Of a DNA stretch of 64,000 bases, positions 48,678-57,665 are shown one piece after another. The notes below the pieces were generated by a model. It saw only the letters and a list, made by a program, of their open reading frames with translations. It ran no database searches and had not been told where the DNA came from. Position 1 is the stretch's first letter; each line of letters starts with the position of its first letter. A program made the position numbers and the translations under genes. Where the stretch lies: assembly GCF_026626885.1 (NCBI RefSeq), contig NZ_JAPNOA010000016.1, forward strand, positions 1 through 64,000, read 5' to 3'. The DNA is from Parathalassolituus penaei. GTDB taxonomy: Bacteria; Pseudomonadota; Gammaproteobacteria; Pseudomonadales; Oceanobacteraceae.

Positions 48678-49319
48678 ATGGATCACCCCGTACCATTCCG
48701 GATTTTCCTGCAGTGGCTGTTACTCAGCACTGTGTCATTTGCTGTGCTGGTGCTGTTATGGGACCTGCACGTTCTGCAGTATCTGCTGATTTCTGACTCT
48801 ACCCGTATCACTGGCCTGACGGTGCTGGTGTATCTGTTTGCCGCTGTTCATGGTGGTTATCGCAGCTGGTTTCTGGCGCGCGAACATGAAGCCCTGCAAG
48901 CAGCACTGGACGGTCGTCCAGCGAGTCGGCTGGTGGGCCGTTATCTACTGAATCTCGATGAAGGGGTTGCCGAAAATTCGGTTGCCGCTGAAATCTTTGC
49001 TGAACGTGCCCGCGGTCAGCATCAGGTCGGCTGGTTTGTAACCGGGGTGGTGATCAAACTCGGTCTGCTGGGAACGGTGATCGGCTTTGTGCTGATGCTT
49101 GGTTCGGTTTCGCAGCTCGATAATCTCGACATTTCTGACATCAAGATGCTGATGCAGCAGATGACTTCCGGCATGGGGGTCGCCATGAACACCACGCTGG
49201 TGGCGCTGGTGTGCAGCATTCTGATGGGCTTGCAGTATCTGTTACTGGATCGCAGTGCTGACCTGCTGGTGGCCGGTGGTGTGGAGCTGGGGCAGCAACG
49301 TCTGCGAGTACTGGGCTGA
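48678..49319 (+). CDS. MotA/TolQ/ExbB-type proton-channel subunit
   Basis: 213 residues. Two N-terminal membrane segments (FLQWLLLSTVSFAVLVLLW; GLTVLVYLFAAVHGGY), then a cytoplasmic part and a hallmark pair VGWFVTGVVIKLGLLGTVIGFVLML and MGVAMNTTLVALVCSILMGLQYLLL. This is the MotA_ExbB domain arrangement. Proteins of this family make a proton-driven inner-membrane motor. It opens a four-gene cluster; stop and start of the next gene overlap (TGATG). The short size is nearer to ExbB/TolQ than to MotA. AAGGGG precedes ATG 48678. The cargo or load of this motor is unknown. Confidence 0.78.
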   Translation: MDHPVPFRIFLQWLLLSTVSFAVLVLLWDLHVLQYLLISDSTRITGLTVLVYLFAAVHGGYRSWFLAREHEALQAALDGRPASRLVGRYLLNLDEGVAENSVAAEIFAERARGQHQVGWFVTGVVIKLGLLGTVIGFVLMLGSVSQLDNLDISDIKMLMQQMTSGMGVAMNTTLVALVCSILMGLQYLLLDRSADLLVAGGVELGQQRLRVLG

Positions 49320-49954
49320 TGGCGCTGTTCCGGCCGCGTGGCCATGACGACGTTGATCCTTTCACCGACCTGCTGTTCAACGCTCTGCTGACGTTTACCT
49401 TCCTGTTTCTGGTGGCGCTGCTGTTGCTGAATCCACCGGCCAAAACCGGGATTGTTGACCCCAAGGCGGAGTTTCTGATTACCGTCAGTTGGCCGGATGG
49501 CAATCCTAACGACATTGATGTCTGGGTGGCGGGACCGGAAGGTGAGGAGGTCTCTTACAAGCGTCCACAAGCCGGGTTGATGAACCTGGATCGTGATGAC
49601 CGTGGCATGGTCAACGATACCCAGGTCGTGAATGGCGTTGAGATCAGTAACCCCATCAATCAGGAAGTGCTGACCATTCGTGGTCGACCGGCCGGTGAAT
49701 ACGTGGTGAACCTGCACTATTTCAAAACCCAGGCCGAAGGTGGTGATGAAAACGTCGATCTGGCACGGGTGCCAGTGACTGTGTATCTGGCCGAAGTAAA
49801 TCCGCAATTAAAAGTACTGTTCTACAACACCACCGTGCTGGAAAAAGAGGGCGATGAGGTCACGGCATTCCGCTTCACGATCACCGCCGAAGGAAACGTC
49901 ACCGGCATCAATCAACTGCAGAAAAGTCTGGTCAAGGGGCCCGGAAAATCATGA
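49319..49954 (+). CDS. ExbD/TolR-like protein with unusual periplasmic domain
   Basis: 211 residues with one N-terminal helix (DPFTDLLFNALLTFTFLFLVALLLLNPP, about 12-39). Acidic residues D12 and D16 stand at the place of the proton-carrying Asp in ExbD/MotB. The periplasmic part is not the ExbD fold but a beta-rich domain with SWPDGNPNDIDVWVAGPEGEEVSY and GRPAGEYVVNLHYF, resembling the DUF2135/YfaP-like domains found in secreted proteins. It overlaps both neighbours. With the channel gene upstream it should form the stator unit. Confidence 0.7.
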   Translation: MALFRPRGHDDVDPFTDLLFNALLTFTFLFLVALLLLNPPAKTGIVDPKAEFLITVSWPDGNPNDIDVWVAGPEGEEVSYKRPQAGLMNLDRDDRGMVNDTQVVNGVEISNPINQEVLTIRGRPAGEYVVNLHYFKTQAEGGDENVDLARVPVTVYLAEVNPQLKVLFYNTTVLEKEGDEVTAFRFTITAEGNVTGINQLQKSLVKGPGKS

Positions 49955-50466
49955 ACGAAACCTTGCTGGCATTAACGCTGGCCTATCTGTTCTCGACCGC
50001 CTTGCTGCTGCTGGTGCTGATTTCGGCACGGGTTCCAGTGATGGCCAAAATGGCGCTGATGGTTATGGCGCTGGGCTTTGATTTCGCCAGTTATCAGGGC
50101 TGGAAACAAAGCCAGGGGTGGGCGGCGGCAGTGGCCATGCCGGACAAATTTCTGCTGCACTATGCAGTGATCGAGGAGCCGGACAAACGCAAGAACCGCA
50201 AGGGCGCCATTTATATCTGGTTGAGCGATCTGGCCGGAGACAAGCTGGCGGATCAGCCGCGTGCCTATCGTTTGCCGTATGACCAGGAAACCCATGCCAA
50301 GGTCGAAAGCGCCATGCGTCGGGCTCAGGCGGGTAATCCGCAGCTGGGGATTCATCGTCGTGGTGATGACCTGCCAGAGGTCAAACGCTTCCTTAACGAA
50401 CTGGGTGACAAGCCATTCGATATTGAATTCGTGGCTGTGCCAGACCCGGCCTTGCCGGAGAAATAA
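49951..50466 (+). CDS. Membrane-anchored hypothetical protein of the channel cluster
   Basis: 171 residues with two N-terminal hydrophobic segments (ETLLALTLAYLFSTALLLLVLISA; MAKMALMVMALGFDFAS), then a polar, probably periplasmic domain with RKGAIYIWLSDLAGDK and RAYRLPYDQETHAKVESAMRRA. No known family recognised. It starts in the 3' end of the ExbD-like gene (ATGA-type overlap) and is followed by the lipoprotein gene after 2 bases, so it is part of the same operon. Confidence 0.65.
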   Translation: MNETLLALTLAYLFSTALLLLVLISARVPVMAKMALMVMALGFDFASYQGWKQSQGWAAAVAMPDKFLLHYAVIEEPDKRKNRKGAIYIWLSDLAGDKLADQPRAYRLPYDQETHAKVESAMRRAQAGNPQLGIHRRGDDLPEVKRFLNELGDKPFDIEFVAVPDPALPEK

Positions 50467-50468
50467 TC

Positions 50469-51221
50469 ATGCGCACAGAATCTGCTTTGCTGCGTCTGCT
50501 GGCGACCCCGATTCTGGGATCGGTGTTGCTGCTGGCGGGTTGTGGTCAGCACGACGTTGAGTTTGATACCTGGTTACCGCTGGAGGCTGGCTGGCACTGG
50601 GAATACCAGCGTACTGATGCGTTGGATGGCAAACGCAAGGTCAGCCGTTTTGTGATTGATAACCTCGAACGGCGCCAAATCGAGGAACTGGGCGAAGAAT
50701 ACGCCAACCAGGAAGTGACGGTGCGGCGTACCTCGGATGGTACCGATTATTATCTGTATGCCGACCAGACTGGCCTTTACCGGGCTGGCACCCGTAACCT
50801 GATCGAATACAACCCGCGTGCGGATGTGGAGCCGCGGCTGGTGATTCCGGCAGCGGACGAACTCGACGGTGGCATTACCTGGAACCAGCCAAGCCGCCCT
50901 TACATGATTCACAGTACCAAATCCCATTTGGGCTGGAACTCGGCCGGTATGAATCTGAATCTGGCGTGGGAAGTGGCTGGACGCGGTGAAACCATCACGG
51001 TTGCGGCTGGTACTTTTGAAAACTGCTTGCGTCTGGAAGGGCGTGGCACGGTAGGGTTATATGCTGATCCTCGCACCGGTTATCAGGAAGTACCGGTGTT
51101 GCAAACCGAATGGTATGCCCCCGGTGTTGGCCTGATCCGGCTGGTGCGTTCCGAACCGCTGGAAATGGAGTTGTTCCGCGGTGGTGAGGTGTCATTTGAG
51201 CTGGTGTCCTATCACCGCTGA
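50469..51221 (+). CDS. Outer-membrane-type lipoprotein of the channel cluster
   Basis: 250 residues with a lipoprotein signal peptide; lipobox LLAGC places the lipidated Cys at residue 25, followed by Gly, Gln, compatible with outer-membrane sorting. The mature protein (WLPLEAGWHWEYQRTDA ... YYLYADQTGLYRAGTRN ... AAGTFENCLRLEGRGTV ... TEWYAPGVGLIRLVR) is a beta-rich domain of a type seen in uncharacterised bacterial lipoproteins. As last gene of the cluster it is the likely outer-membrane partner of the inner-membrane motor. Confidence 0.68.
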   Translation: MRTESALLRLLATPILGSVLLLAGCGQHDVEFDTWLPLEAGWHWEYQRTDALDGKRKVSRFVIDNLERRQIEELGEEYANQEVTVRRTSDGTDYYLYADQTGLYRAGTRNLIEYNPRADVEPRLVIPAADELDGGITWNQPSRPYMIHSTKSHLGWNSAGMNLNLAWEVAGRGETITVAAGTFENCLRLEGRGTVGLYADPRTGYQEVPVLQTEWYAPGVGLIRLVRSEPLEMELFRGGEVSFELVSYHR

Positions 51222-51376
51222 TCCTGTCTGCGGCGGTGATATACACCGCCGCTATCCCTCAGTTTTCTCTTTATTTCCCCCTTTAATGGTGGGGTGCAAC
51301 GTCTGATCTGAGCGACCAGCGGTAACGACCATGGTCGAAATTCCCGGCCTGGATTTGGTCAGTGCTGTTTTAATTT

Positions 51377-51393
51377 TTAGACGATCGGTCTAA
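51377..51393. promoter_or_regulatory. TetR-type operator upstream of acuI
   Basis: TTAGAC-GATCG-GTCTAA, a perfect 6+6 inverted repeat with a 5-base spacer. The TAGAC...GTCTA core resembles operators of AcuR/NemR-type TetR repressors. It overlaps a possible -10 (TAATAT, 51391-51396), so binding would block the promoter. No TetR gene is next to acuI in this window. Confidence 0.5.
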
Positions 51394-51473
51394 TATCTGT
51401 GGAAAGCGGATCAGCCACCGCTATGAAGGCGCTGATCTAGACTCTTGATAACCGCTCATTTGCAGGAGACATC

Positions 51474-52454
51474 ATGTTTCGCGGAATTCTGATTTCAAAA
51501 GACGAGGCGGGTTACCGCTCAGAGCTGACCATGTTGTCCGAGGAAAACCTGCCTGCCGGTGACGTGTTGGTGCGAGTGTTGTGTTCCACCATCAACTACA
51601 AAGATGCGCTGGCGATTACCGGCCGTTCGCCGGTAGTGCGCCGTTTTCCGATGGTGCCGGGTATCGATCTGGTAGGGGAAGTGGAGCAGAGTGATTGCCC
51701 GGCGTTCCAGCCCGGTGATCAGGTGTTGTTAAACGGTTTTGGTGTGGGCGAGGTGCACTGGGGTGGGCTGGCGGAAAAAGCCCGTTTGCGCAGTGACTGG
51801 CTGATTCCGCTGCCTGCGGGTCTGACTGCCCGTGAAGCCATGATGGTGGGAACCGCTGGTTATACCGCCATGTTGTGTGTGATGGCGCTGGAACAGCACG
51901 GCGTGACGCCGGATCAGGGGGATGTGCTGGTAACTGGCGCCAACGGTGGGGTTGGCAGTTTTGCGGTGGCGCTGTTGTCGCGCCTGGGTTATCGGGTGGT
52001 GGCGGTTACTGGTCGTCCACAGGAGGCTGATTATCTGACTCGTCTGGGCGCTATCGAGATTCTGCCGCGTAGTCAGTTCAGCGAGCCGGGTAAACCGTTC
52101 CAGGCGGAACGCTGGGCTGGTGCTGTGGATTCGGTCGGCAGTCATACGCTGGCTAACGTGCTGGCCAGTACCCGTTATGGTGGCACTGTTGCAGCCTGTG
52201 GTCTGGCTCAGGGCGCCGATCTGCCCGTGTCGGTGATGCCGTTTATCCTGCGTGGTGTCACTCTGGCAGGGGTCGACAGTGTGATGCGCCCGGCAGTGGA
52301 TCGTATCCGTGCCTGGAACCGTCTGGCCGAGCTGCTGGATGATCGTATGCTCACCGACATTGCGCATGAGATTGAACTGGAGCAGGTTCAGCAAACTGCT
52401 CAGGATCTGCTGGATGGCAAGGTGCGGGGACGGGTACTGGTCAATATTGGCTGA
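51474..52454 (+). CDS. acuI: Acryloyl-CoA reductase / YhdH-family quinone oxidoreductase
   Basis: 326-residue zinc-free medium-chain dehydrogenase. N-terminal GroES-like part (VLVRVLCSTINYKDALAITGR, PMVPGIDLVGEV) and Rossmann domain with VLVTGANGGVGSFAVALLSRLGY. The pattern is that of YhdH/AcuI, which reduces acryloyl-CoA to propanoyl-CoA with NADPH, for example in DMSP metabolism or acrylate detoxification. Other YhdH substrates are possible. An operator-like palindrome lies about 80 bases upstream; a terminator follows. Confidence 0.87.
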   Translation: MFRGILISKDEAGYRSELTMLSEENLPAGDVLVRVLCSTINYKDALAITGRSPVVRRFPMVPGIDLVGEVEQSDCPAFQPGDQVLLNGFGVGEVHWGGLAEKARLRSDWLIPLPAGLTAREAMMVGTAGYTAMLCVMALEQHGVTPDQGDVLVTGANGGVGSFAVALLSRLGYRVVAVTGRPQEADYLTRLGAIEILPRSQFSEPGKPFQAERWAGAVDSVGSHTLANVLASTRYGGTVAACGLAQGADLPVSVMPFILRGVTLAGVDSVMRPAVDRIRAWNRLAELLDDRMLTDIAHEIELEQVQQTAQDLLDGKVRGRVLVNIG

Positions 52455-52484
52455 GCCTCTGATGATTAAGCGTCAGTAAATCGA

Positions 52485-52520
52485 AAACACAACAGGGCGC
52501 CAAGGCGCCCTGTTGTGTTT
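52485..52520. terminator. Bidirectional terminator between acuI and the chemoreceptor gene
   Basis: A near-perfect 17-pair stem (AAACACAACAGGGCGCC / GGCGCCCTGTTGTGTTT) with a 2-base loop, A-rich on the left and T-rich on the right, so it can end transcription from both converging genes. Confidence 0.9.
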
Positions 52521-52545
52521 GCAGATAACCAATTTGTGCTGAGTA

Positions 52546-54174
52546 TCAGACCCGGAAACCACCAATCGCACTGCTGAGGCGATTGGCCTGAGCCTGCAGT
52601 TCATTCACCGAATGACGGGTGTGGCTAGCGCTGTCCTTGCCCTGTTCACTCAGATTACGAGCGGTGCCCAGATTCTGGTTGATATGGGAAATCACCGAGG
52701 TCTGCTCTTCAATGGCGGCCGCTACCTGCAGGATGCGGTCACTGATGGTCACCAGCGAGTCGGAGATCTGCTGGATACTGGCCTGTGAGCGTTGTGCATA
52801 ACCCACGGTCTGTTCGGCCTTGTTACGGCTTTCTTCCATCGAGCCGACGGCCCTGTCTACACCAGAGCGCAGACGCGCAATCATCTCGTTGATGTTGCCG
52901 GTACTTTGTTGGGTCTTGCTGGCCAGCGAGCGCACCTCATCGGCTACCACCGCAAAACCCCGGCCCTGTTCACCGGCTCGTGCTGCTTCAATGGCGGCGT
53001 TCAGCGCCAGCAGGTTGGTCTGTTCGGCGATGCCCTTGATCACATCCAGCACCGACGCGATGTTGGTGGTTTCGGCTTCCAGGGCACGGATCACACTGCT
53101 GGATTCATTCACACGGGATGCCAGCGCCTGCAGTTCCTGCATGGCCTGGGCAAACTCGCGGGCAACCTGGCGTGCGGTCTGGTCGGAGTGCTGGGCTTCG
53201 GTTGCGACCTGCTGGCTGTTACTGGATACTTCCTGAATGGCACTGCCCATCTGTTCGTTGGCCGTTGATACCATCTCCATGGTGTGGCTGTAATCGGAGC
53301 TGATCTGCTGGCTCTGTTCGGCGCTACGCTGCAGCTGTTGGCTGTGGCTGGTAACGCCATCGGCAACCTGCCGAATCGAGCGGATCATTTGCTGCAGGTT
53401 ATCGAGAAACTGGTTAAAGCTGTTGGCGAGCTGGCCAACCTCGTCATGACCGCGCACTTCCAGACGGGTGCTGAGATCGCCATTACCGTTGGACAGCTGA
53501 CGCAGTTCTTTGGCCAGTTTGGTTACCGGGGCAACAATCGCGACCGGGAACAGGAACGCGAAAAGACCAATCACCACCAGCGCCAGCACCACCATAATGA
53601 CGATATTACGGGTGGTTGCCTGACGGTCGACTTCGTTTTGCTGATGTTGTTGAGTGGCTTCGGCGCTGATGTTTTCACCCAATACGTTGAGCAGTTCACG
53701 CATGGCCTTGAACTGTTTATCAAGCGAGCCAAAGGTGAGCGTGCGGGCTTCATCGGCGCTGATGCTGCCACTCATGACGCCGTTGACCAGCTGCATGGAT
53801 TCTTTCTGCCAGACTTCAAAACTGGCCAGGTAGTCGGTTGCCTGCTTGCGCGCCGCCGGAGATATAGCGAGCTGGCTGACTTTGGTGATGCGGTCGCGAA
53901 CCTGCTGGATATTTTCTTCGTGGTCTTTTACCTGCCCGGCACTGCGGTCTCCCATCGACAGGCTGCGTTCAGCCAGTTTGGCCTGATACAGATCGCGGTC
54001 AGCGTTCAGCACCAGATCAATGGCCGGGATATAGACTTCGTTGATGTGACCATAGGAGGAAGCCATTGTGTTCATGGTACCAACCTGCTGCCATGACAAC
54101 AGCACAATCAGCAGGCCAGAGCCAATAATTGGCAGCAGGATTTTCTGGGTTAGCCCCAGGTTGGACCAGTTCAT
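52546..54174 (-). CDS. Methyl-accepting chemotaxis protein
   Basis: 542 residues. TM1 (about 10-28), a ~150-residue periplasmic four-helix-bundle type sensor ([32 protein letters not shown]), TM2 (about 190-212), HAMP (to about 265), and a cytoplasmic signalling rod with the hairpin [38 protein letters not shown]. It ends without the NWETF pentapeptide that tethers CheR. The ligand is unknown. Confidence 0.93.
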   Translation of the reverse strand: MNWSNLGLTQKILLPIIGSGLLIVLLSWQQVGTMNTMASSYGHINEVYIPAIDLVLNADRDLYQAKLAERSLSMGDRSAGQVKDHEENIQQVRDRITKVSQLAISPAARKQATDYLASFEVWQKESMQLVNGVMSGSISADEARTLTFGSLDKQFKAMRELLNVLGENISAEATQQHQQNEVDRQATTRNIVIMVVLALVVIGLFAFLFPVAIVAPVTKLAKELRQLSNGNGDLSTRLEVRGHDEVGQLANSFNQFLDNLQQMIRSIRQVADGVTSHSQQLQRSAEQSQQISSDYSHTMEMVSTANEQMGSAIQEVSSNSQQVATEAQHSDQTARQVAREFAQAMQELQALASRVNESSSVIRALEAETTNIASVLDVIKGIAEQTNLLALNAAIEAARAGEQGRGFAVVADEVRSLASKTQQSTGNINEMIARLRSGVDRAVGSMEESRNKAEQTVGYAQRSQASIQQISDSLVTISDRILQVAAAIEEQTSVISHINQNLGTARNLSEQGKDSASHTRHSVNELQAQANRLSSAIGGFRV

Positions 54175-54255
54175 AAATTACTCCAAATGTCGCGTTATGA
54201 ACCAAGTCTAGTTGCAGATGTGGATTACGCCTGTTGTCTGCCCGCTGCTGTCAGA

Positions 54256-54290
54256 TTTGTCGGGCAGTTCAGCTTTGTCGGGTAGTTCAG
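54256..54290 (+). repeat. Tandem repeat of ~18 bases
   Basis: TTTGTCGGGCAGTTCAG is repeated at 54274 as TTTGTCGGGTAGTTCAG (one change). It lies in the gap between the chemoreceptor and oxygenase genes; no function is seen. Confidence 0.8.
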
Positions 54291-54302
54291 GAGTAGCGGG
54301 GA

Positions 54303-54950
54303 TCAGCGTGGTGGGTCAACCCGACCGTGGCGGCTGCTGTTCAGGCGGAACCAGCCAGCGATGCTGTAGCGGTCACTGGTTGCCGGTAGTACCTCGTGCG
54401 GGAAATCCTCACTCAGGAAAAACACCAGCGTTCCCAGCGTCGGAACCAGACGCAGCAGTTCGGTATCGGGATCATCATCGCGGTACATCACCAGTTCACC
54501 GCCCTGATCCGCCTGCCAGTTGTCATTCAGGTAAAACACCGAGGTCAGGATACGGTTGGCCTGACCTTTGAACGCATCGACGTGTTTGCGATAAAAGTCG
54601 CCCGGGCGGTAATGGGCAAAGTGACATTCGTGGCTGAACAGGCCGAGTAGCAGCTGACGATTCAGCTGACGCTGCAGATCATCCATAAAGTCGAGCCAGC
54701 GAACTTCGGCGTCGGTATCGCGGCTTAACCAGCGAATACGGTCGCGGCGAATATTGCTGTTAAGTTGGTGTTCCTGCTGACGGCCGGTTCCGGCTTGATG
54801 AAATTCATCGGCCTCAAAGGCATGCAGCTGCGCCAGCAGATCGCGGGCAAATCCCTCGGTCTGTTCGGTGCGGACAATCGAATAACCCTGTGCTCTCAGG
54901 TCGTTGGCGATGTCCGTAAAAACCGGTTGAATGAGGAGATCTGTAGTCAC
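54303..54950 (-). CDS. 2-oxoglutarate/Fe(II)-dependent oxygenase (prolyl-4-hydroxylase-like)
   Basis: 215 residues from a GTG start. The jelly-roll core shows the iron ligands HVD (in YRKHVDAFK) and the distal His of FPHEV, with the 2-oxoglutarate Arg in SDRYSIAGWFR; also FYLNDNWQADQGGELVMY and TLVFFLSEDFPHEVLP. This is the P4Hc-type arrangement found in many bacterial hydroxylases with unknown substrates. The GTG at 54950 with GGAAG upstream is the likely start; the longer frame (to 55022) is less protein-like. Confidence 0.83.
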   Translation of the reverse strand: MTTDLLIQPVFTDIANDLRAQGYSIVRTEQTEGFARDLLAQLHAFEADEFHQAGTGRQQEHQLNSNIRRDRIRWLSRDTDAEVRWLDFMDDLQRQLNRQLLLGLFSHECHFAHYRPGDFYRKHVDAFKGQANRILTSVFYLNDNWQADQGGELVMYRDDDPDTELLRLVPTLGTLVFFLSEDFPHEVLPATSDRYSIAGWFRLNSSRHGRVDPPR

Positions 54951-55164
54951 GCGCGACACTCTTCCGTGGGATGTAAAAACGGGTGCGGGATTTTCGTGAC
55001 TGTATGGTTTGTGTGCTATCAAAATTATTTGATCGTCTGGATTTTATTTTTTTGCTTTCCAATCCTGAACGCTCGTAGCAAAAAGCAAAAATCAATGCGG
55101 TAGTCCGAATCGGATTGCCAAAACTACAAGCAGTGGCTTGCCGCGCCAATCTAGGGAGGTCGTA

Positions 55165-55338
55165 ATGAGCCAGACATTTGATGAGCACGATATAGATGAT
55201 TTTGACGAGCGACCGATGATGCGCAAAGCTCGTCAACGCAGTGAGGACTACGATAAAAAGCGTCGTCGTGCTGAATCCATTCTTGAGCAGGCGCGTTTGC
55301 GTGAACTGCTGGGATTCGACGTGGATTATCCCGACTGA
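55165..55338 (+). CDS. Small acidic/basic protein, PA3496-like
   Basis: 57 residues: an Asp/Glu-rich N-terminal half (FDEHDIDDFDERP) and an Arg/Lys-rich helix (MRKARQRSEDYDKKRRRAESILEQARLRELL). GGGAGGT lies before the ATG. The composition resembles the small PA3496-type family described as putative envelope integrity proteins in Pseudomonas; this link is from memory of the pattern and not certain. Confidence 0.65.
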   Translation: MSQTFDEHDIDDFDERPMMRKARQRSEDYDKKRRRAESILEQARLRELLGFDVDYPD

Positions 55339-55388
55339 TCTCTGGCTGCCCTGGTGCAGCTGTTAGCAGTCAATACCCCGGAGTATTC

Positions 55389-56462
55389 ATGAAACTGCAC
55401 AGTCCTTTGATGGACATTCTCAAAAGCCTGATCCGCAGCCCGGCTGTGGTGGGCGCCGAACACTCCTTTTTCCGGGTCCTGCAGCGTGAGCTGGAGGACC
55501 GTGGAGCCAAGGTTACCTGGTACGAAGGTTTGCTGGTTGCTCAGGGCAGTCAGCCGGAATCGCTGATGTTATCTGCCCACATCGACCGCCACGGTCTGGT
55601 GTGTACCGGCCCAAACGAGTTCCAGTACGCGGCTTTTGTCTGTGGTGGCCGTTCCGACCTGCTGGGTAACTCGGTTTCCGAAGAACTGATGCTGCAGATT
55701 GTGGATCGTTTCGCGGGTGTGGGCGTTTATGCCTATGAACCCTGGTCCGGCGCCTATCGTGGCCAGGGCCGTATTACCAATGCCTATATCTGTCCATTCC
55801 GTAACAACCTGATTTTTGAGCTGTCGGGTATGGGGCATCTGGTGGCGGGTACACCGGTGGCGTTCCATGATCGTCTGCGTAACGAGGATGGCCGTTTTTA
55901 TGGCCAGCTCGATAACGTTCTGACGGCGGCCATGCTGGTGTATTTGTTTGAACTGGGCTTCCGTGGCACGGCGTTTTTCACCGCCCAGGAAGAAGCCGGT
56001 CGTAGCTGGCGTTATCTACTGGAATGGTTCCGCCGTTTTGGTGGTTCAACCAACCAGCTGGTAGTGGTGGATACCAGTCCTTATCCTGAAATTGGCCTGT
56101 GTGACCAACAGCAACTGGTGTTGCGTCATTGTGATGCCAACGCCCGTTTTAACGACGAGCTGACGCTGGCTCTTGCACGCTCCTGCGAACGGCTGGGACT
56201 GAGTTACAGCTACAAAGATGATTACATCCGTCGTGAAAACGAAAAGCTGCAGGCACAGGGGCTGAAGGCACGTTCATTGGGCAGTACCGAGATGGGCCGT
56301 ATTGTGGCGGCTTCCAATGGTTTGGTCGATGGCACAACCCTGCAGATTCCAACCACGGGTTATCACACCATGGAAGAGAGTGCTTCGATCAAGGCCTGTG
56401 GAGCATTCCTGCAGGTATTATGTGATCTGGCCTGTTTGCCGATTCCTGAGTTTCAGGACTGA
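55389..56462 (+). CDS. M42-type (M20/M42 superfamily) peptidase
   Basis: 357-residue metallopeptidase-like protein. Metal-site segments in order: LMLSAHIDRHG (His/Asp), FYGQLDNVLTA (bridging Asp), TAQEEAG (catalytic Glu pair), VVDTSPYPEIG (Asp), and the C-terminal IPTTGYHTMEE (His). The order matches M42 glutamyl aminopeptidases/FrvX-like enzymes. It follows the small gene on the same strand and ends at a bidirectional terminator. Substrate unknown. Confidence 0.8.
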   Translation: MKLHSPLMDILKSLIRSPAVVGAEHSFFRVLQRELEDRGAKVTWYEGLLVAQGSQPESLMLSAHIDRHGLVCTGPNEFQYAAFVCGGRSDLLGNSVSEELMLQIVDRFAGVGVYAYEPWSGAYRGQGRITNAYICPFRNNLIFELSGMGHLVAGTPVAFHDRLRNEDGRFYGQLDNVLTAAMLVYLFELGFRGTAFFTAQEEAGRSWRYLLEWFRRFGGSTNQLVVVDTSPYPEIGLCDQQQLVLRHCDANARFNDELTLALARSCERLGLSYSYKDDYIRRENEKLQAQGLKARSLGSTEMGRIVAASNGLVDGTTLQIPTTGYHTMEESASIKACGAFLQVLCDLACLPIPEFQD

Positions 56463-56501
56463 CAGTCCGGTGTTGCGTGTACAACATATCGGCATAAGAG
56501 T

Positions 56502-56531
56502 AAAACGCGGCCTGTTCAACAGGCCGTTTTT
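56502..56531. terminator. Bidirectional terminator between the M42 gene and minE
   Basis: CGGCCTGTT and AACAGGCCG form the stem; A-rich before, TTTTT after. It serves the convergent genes on both sides. Confidence 0.85.
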
Positions 56532-56563
56532 ACGGAGCAGGATCAGCGTGTGGAGCTGGCGAT

Positions 56564-56830
56564 TCAGGGCTTCTGGTCGGGCAGGGTCACGTTGAGTTCG
56601 AGAATTGAAGTCTGGCCCTGATTTTCGAGGTTTACCACGACATCATCGTCACCAATTTCTACATACTTGCGAATCACTTCGAGAATATCGCGTTGCAGTT
56701 GCGGCAGATAATCCGGGCCGTTATTACGGAGACGGTCGTGGGCGACCAGCACTCGCAAGCGTTCCTTGGCGATAGCAGCCGAGTTTTTCTGATCTCGACG
56801 GAAAAAATCCATCAGACTCATGATACTCAC
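56564..56830 (-). CDS. minE: Cell division topological specificity factor MinE
   Basis: 88 residues. SLMDFFRRDQKNSAAIAKERLRVLVAHDR is the MinD-activating N-terminal domain, followed by the dimer domain (PDYLPQLQRDILEVIRKYVEIGDDDV). It triggers MinD ATP hydrolysis and drives Min oscillation. Start overlaps the minD stop by 4 bases. Confidence 0.97.
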   Translation of the reverse strand: MSIMSLMDFFRRDQKNSAAIAKERLRVLVAHDRLRNNGPDYLPQLQRDILEVIRKYVEIGDDDVVVNLENQGQTSILELNVTLPDQKP

Positions 56831-57633
56831 CCCCCGAACACTCGCTTGAGGAAGCTCTTTTTCTGTTTATCCAGAAAGCGATGTGGGCGGTCTTCACCCA
56901 GATAGCGTGCGACCGCATCGTCGTAGGCCTGGCCAGCGTCACTTTCCTGATCGTGTACTACCGGAACACCCTGGTTTGATGCTTTTAACACCGCTTCAGA
57001 TTCCGGAATTACCCCCAGTAACGGGATTGCCAGGATTTCCTCGACGTCCTTTACTGACAGCATTTCACCGCGTTCAACCCGCTCCGGGTTGTAGCGCGTC
57101 AGCAGCAAGTGCTCCTTGACCGTACCACCTTCGCGGGCGCGGCGGGATTTGCTCTGCAGAATGCCAATGATACGGTCAGAGTCGCGTACCGATGACACTT
57201 CAGGGTTGGTAACAATGATCGCTTCATCTGCAAAATACAGTGCCATCTGGGCTCCGTGTTCGATACCGGCAGGTGAATCACAGATGATGTAATCAAAGGT
57301 TTCGGCCAGTTCATCCAGCACCCGTTTGACGCCTTCCTGATCGAGAGCATCTTTATCGCGGGTCTGAGAGGCTGGCAGTACGTAGAGGTTTTCCAGACGC
57401 TTGTCGCGAATCAGCGCCTGATTGAGTGTTGCGTCTTGCTGGATAACGTTCACGAAGTCATACACCACACGGCGTTCGCAGCCCATAATCAGGTCGAGAT
57501 TACGCAGACCGACGTCAAAGTCGATGACGGCTGTCTTGAATCCGCGCATGGCCAGCGCTGAGGCCACTGCTGCACTGGTAGTGGTTTTTCCGACTCCGCC
57601 CTTGCCGGAGGTGACAACAATAATTTTGGCCAC
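56827..57633 (-). CDS. minD: Septum site-determining ATPase MinD
   Basis: 268 residues with the deviant Walker A TSGKGGVGKTTTSA, switch I DFDVGLRNLD, switch II ICDSPAGIEHGA, and a C-terminal amphipathic helix (FLDKQKKSFLKRVFGG) for membrane binding. It recruits MinC and is cycled by MinE. minC ends 32 bases upstream. Confidence 0.98.
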   Translation of the reverse strand: MAKIIVVTSGKGGVGKTTTSAAVASALAMRGFKTAVIDFDVGLRNLDLIMGCERRVVYDFVNVIQQDATLNQALIRDKRLENLYVLPASQTRDKDALDQEGVKRVLDELAETFDYIICDSPAGIEHGAQMALYFADEAIIVTNPEVSSVRDSDRIIGILQSKSRRAREGGTVKEHLLLTRYNPERVERGEMLSVKDVEEILAIPLLGVIPESEAVLKASNQGVPVVHDQESDAGQAYDDAVARYLGEDRPHRFLDKQKKSFLKRVFGG

Positions 57634-57665
57634 GTTCAGAAGTCCTGATGTAACGGGAATAATAT

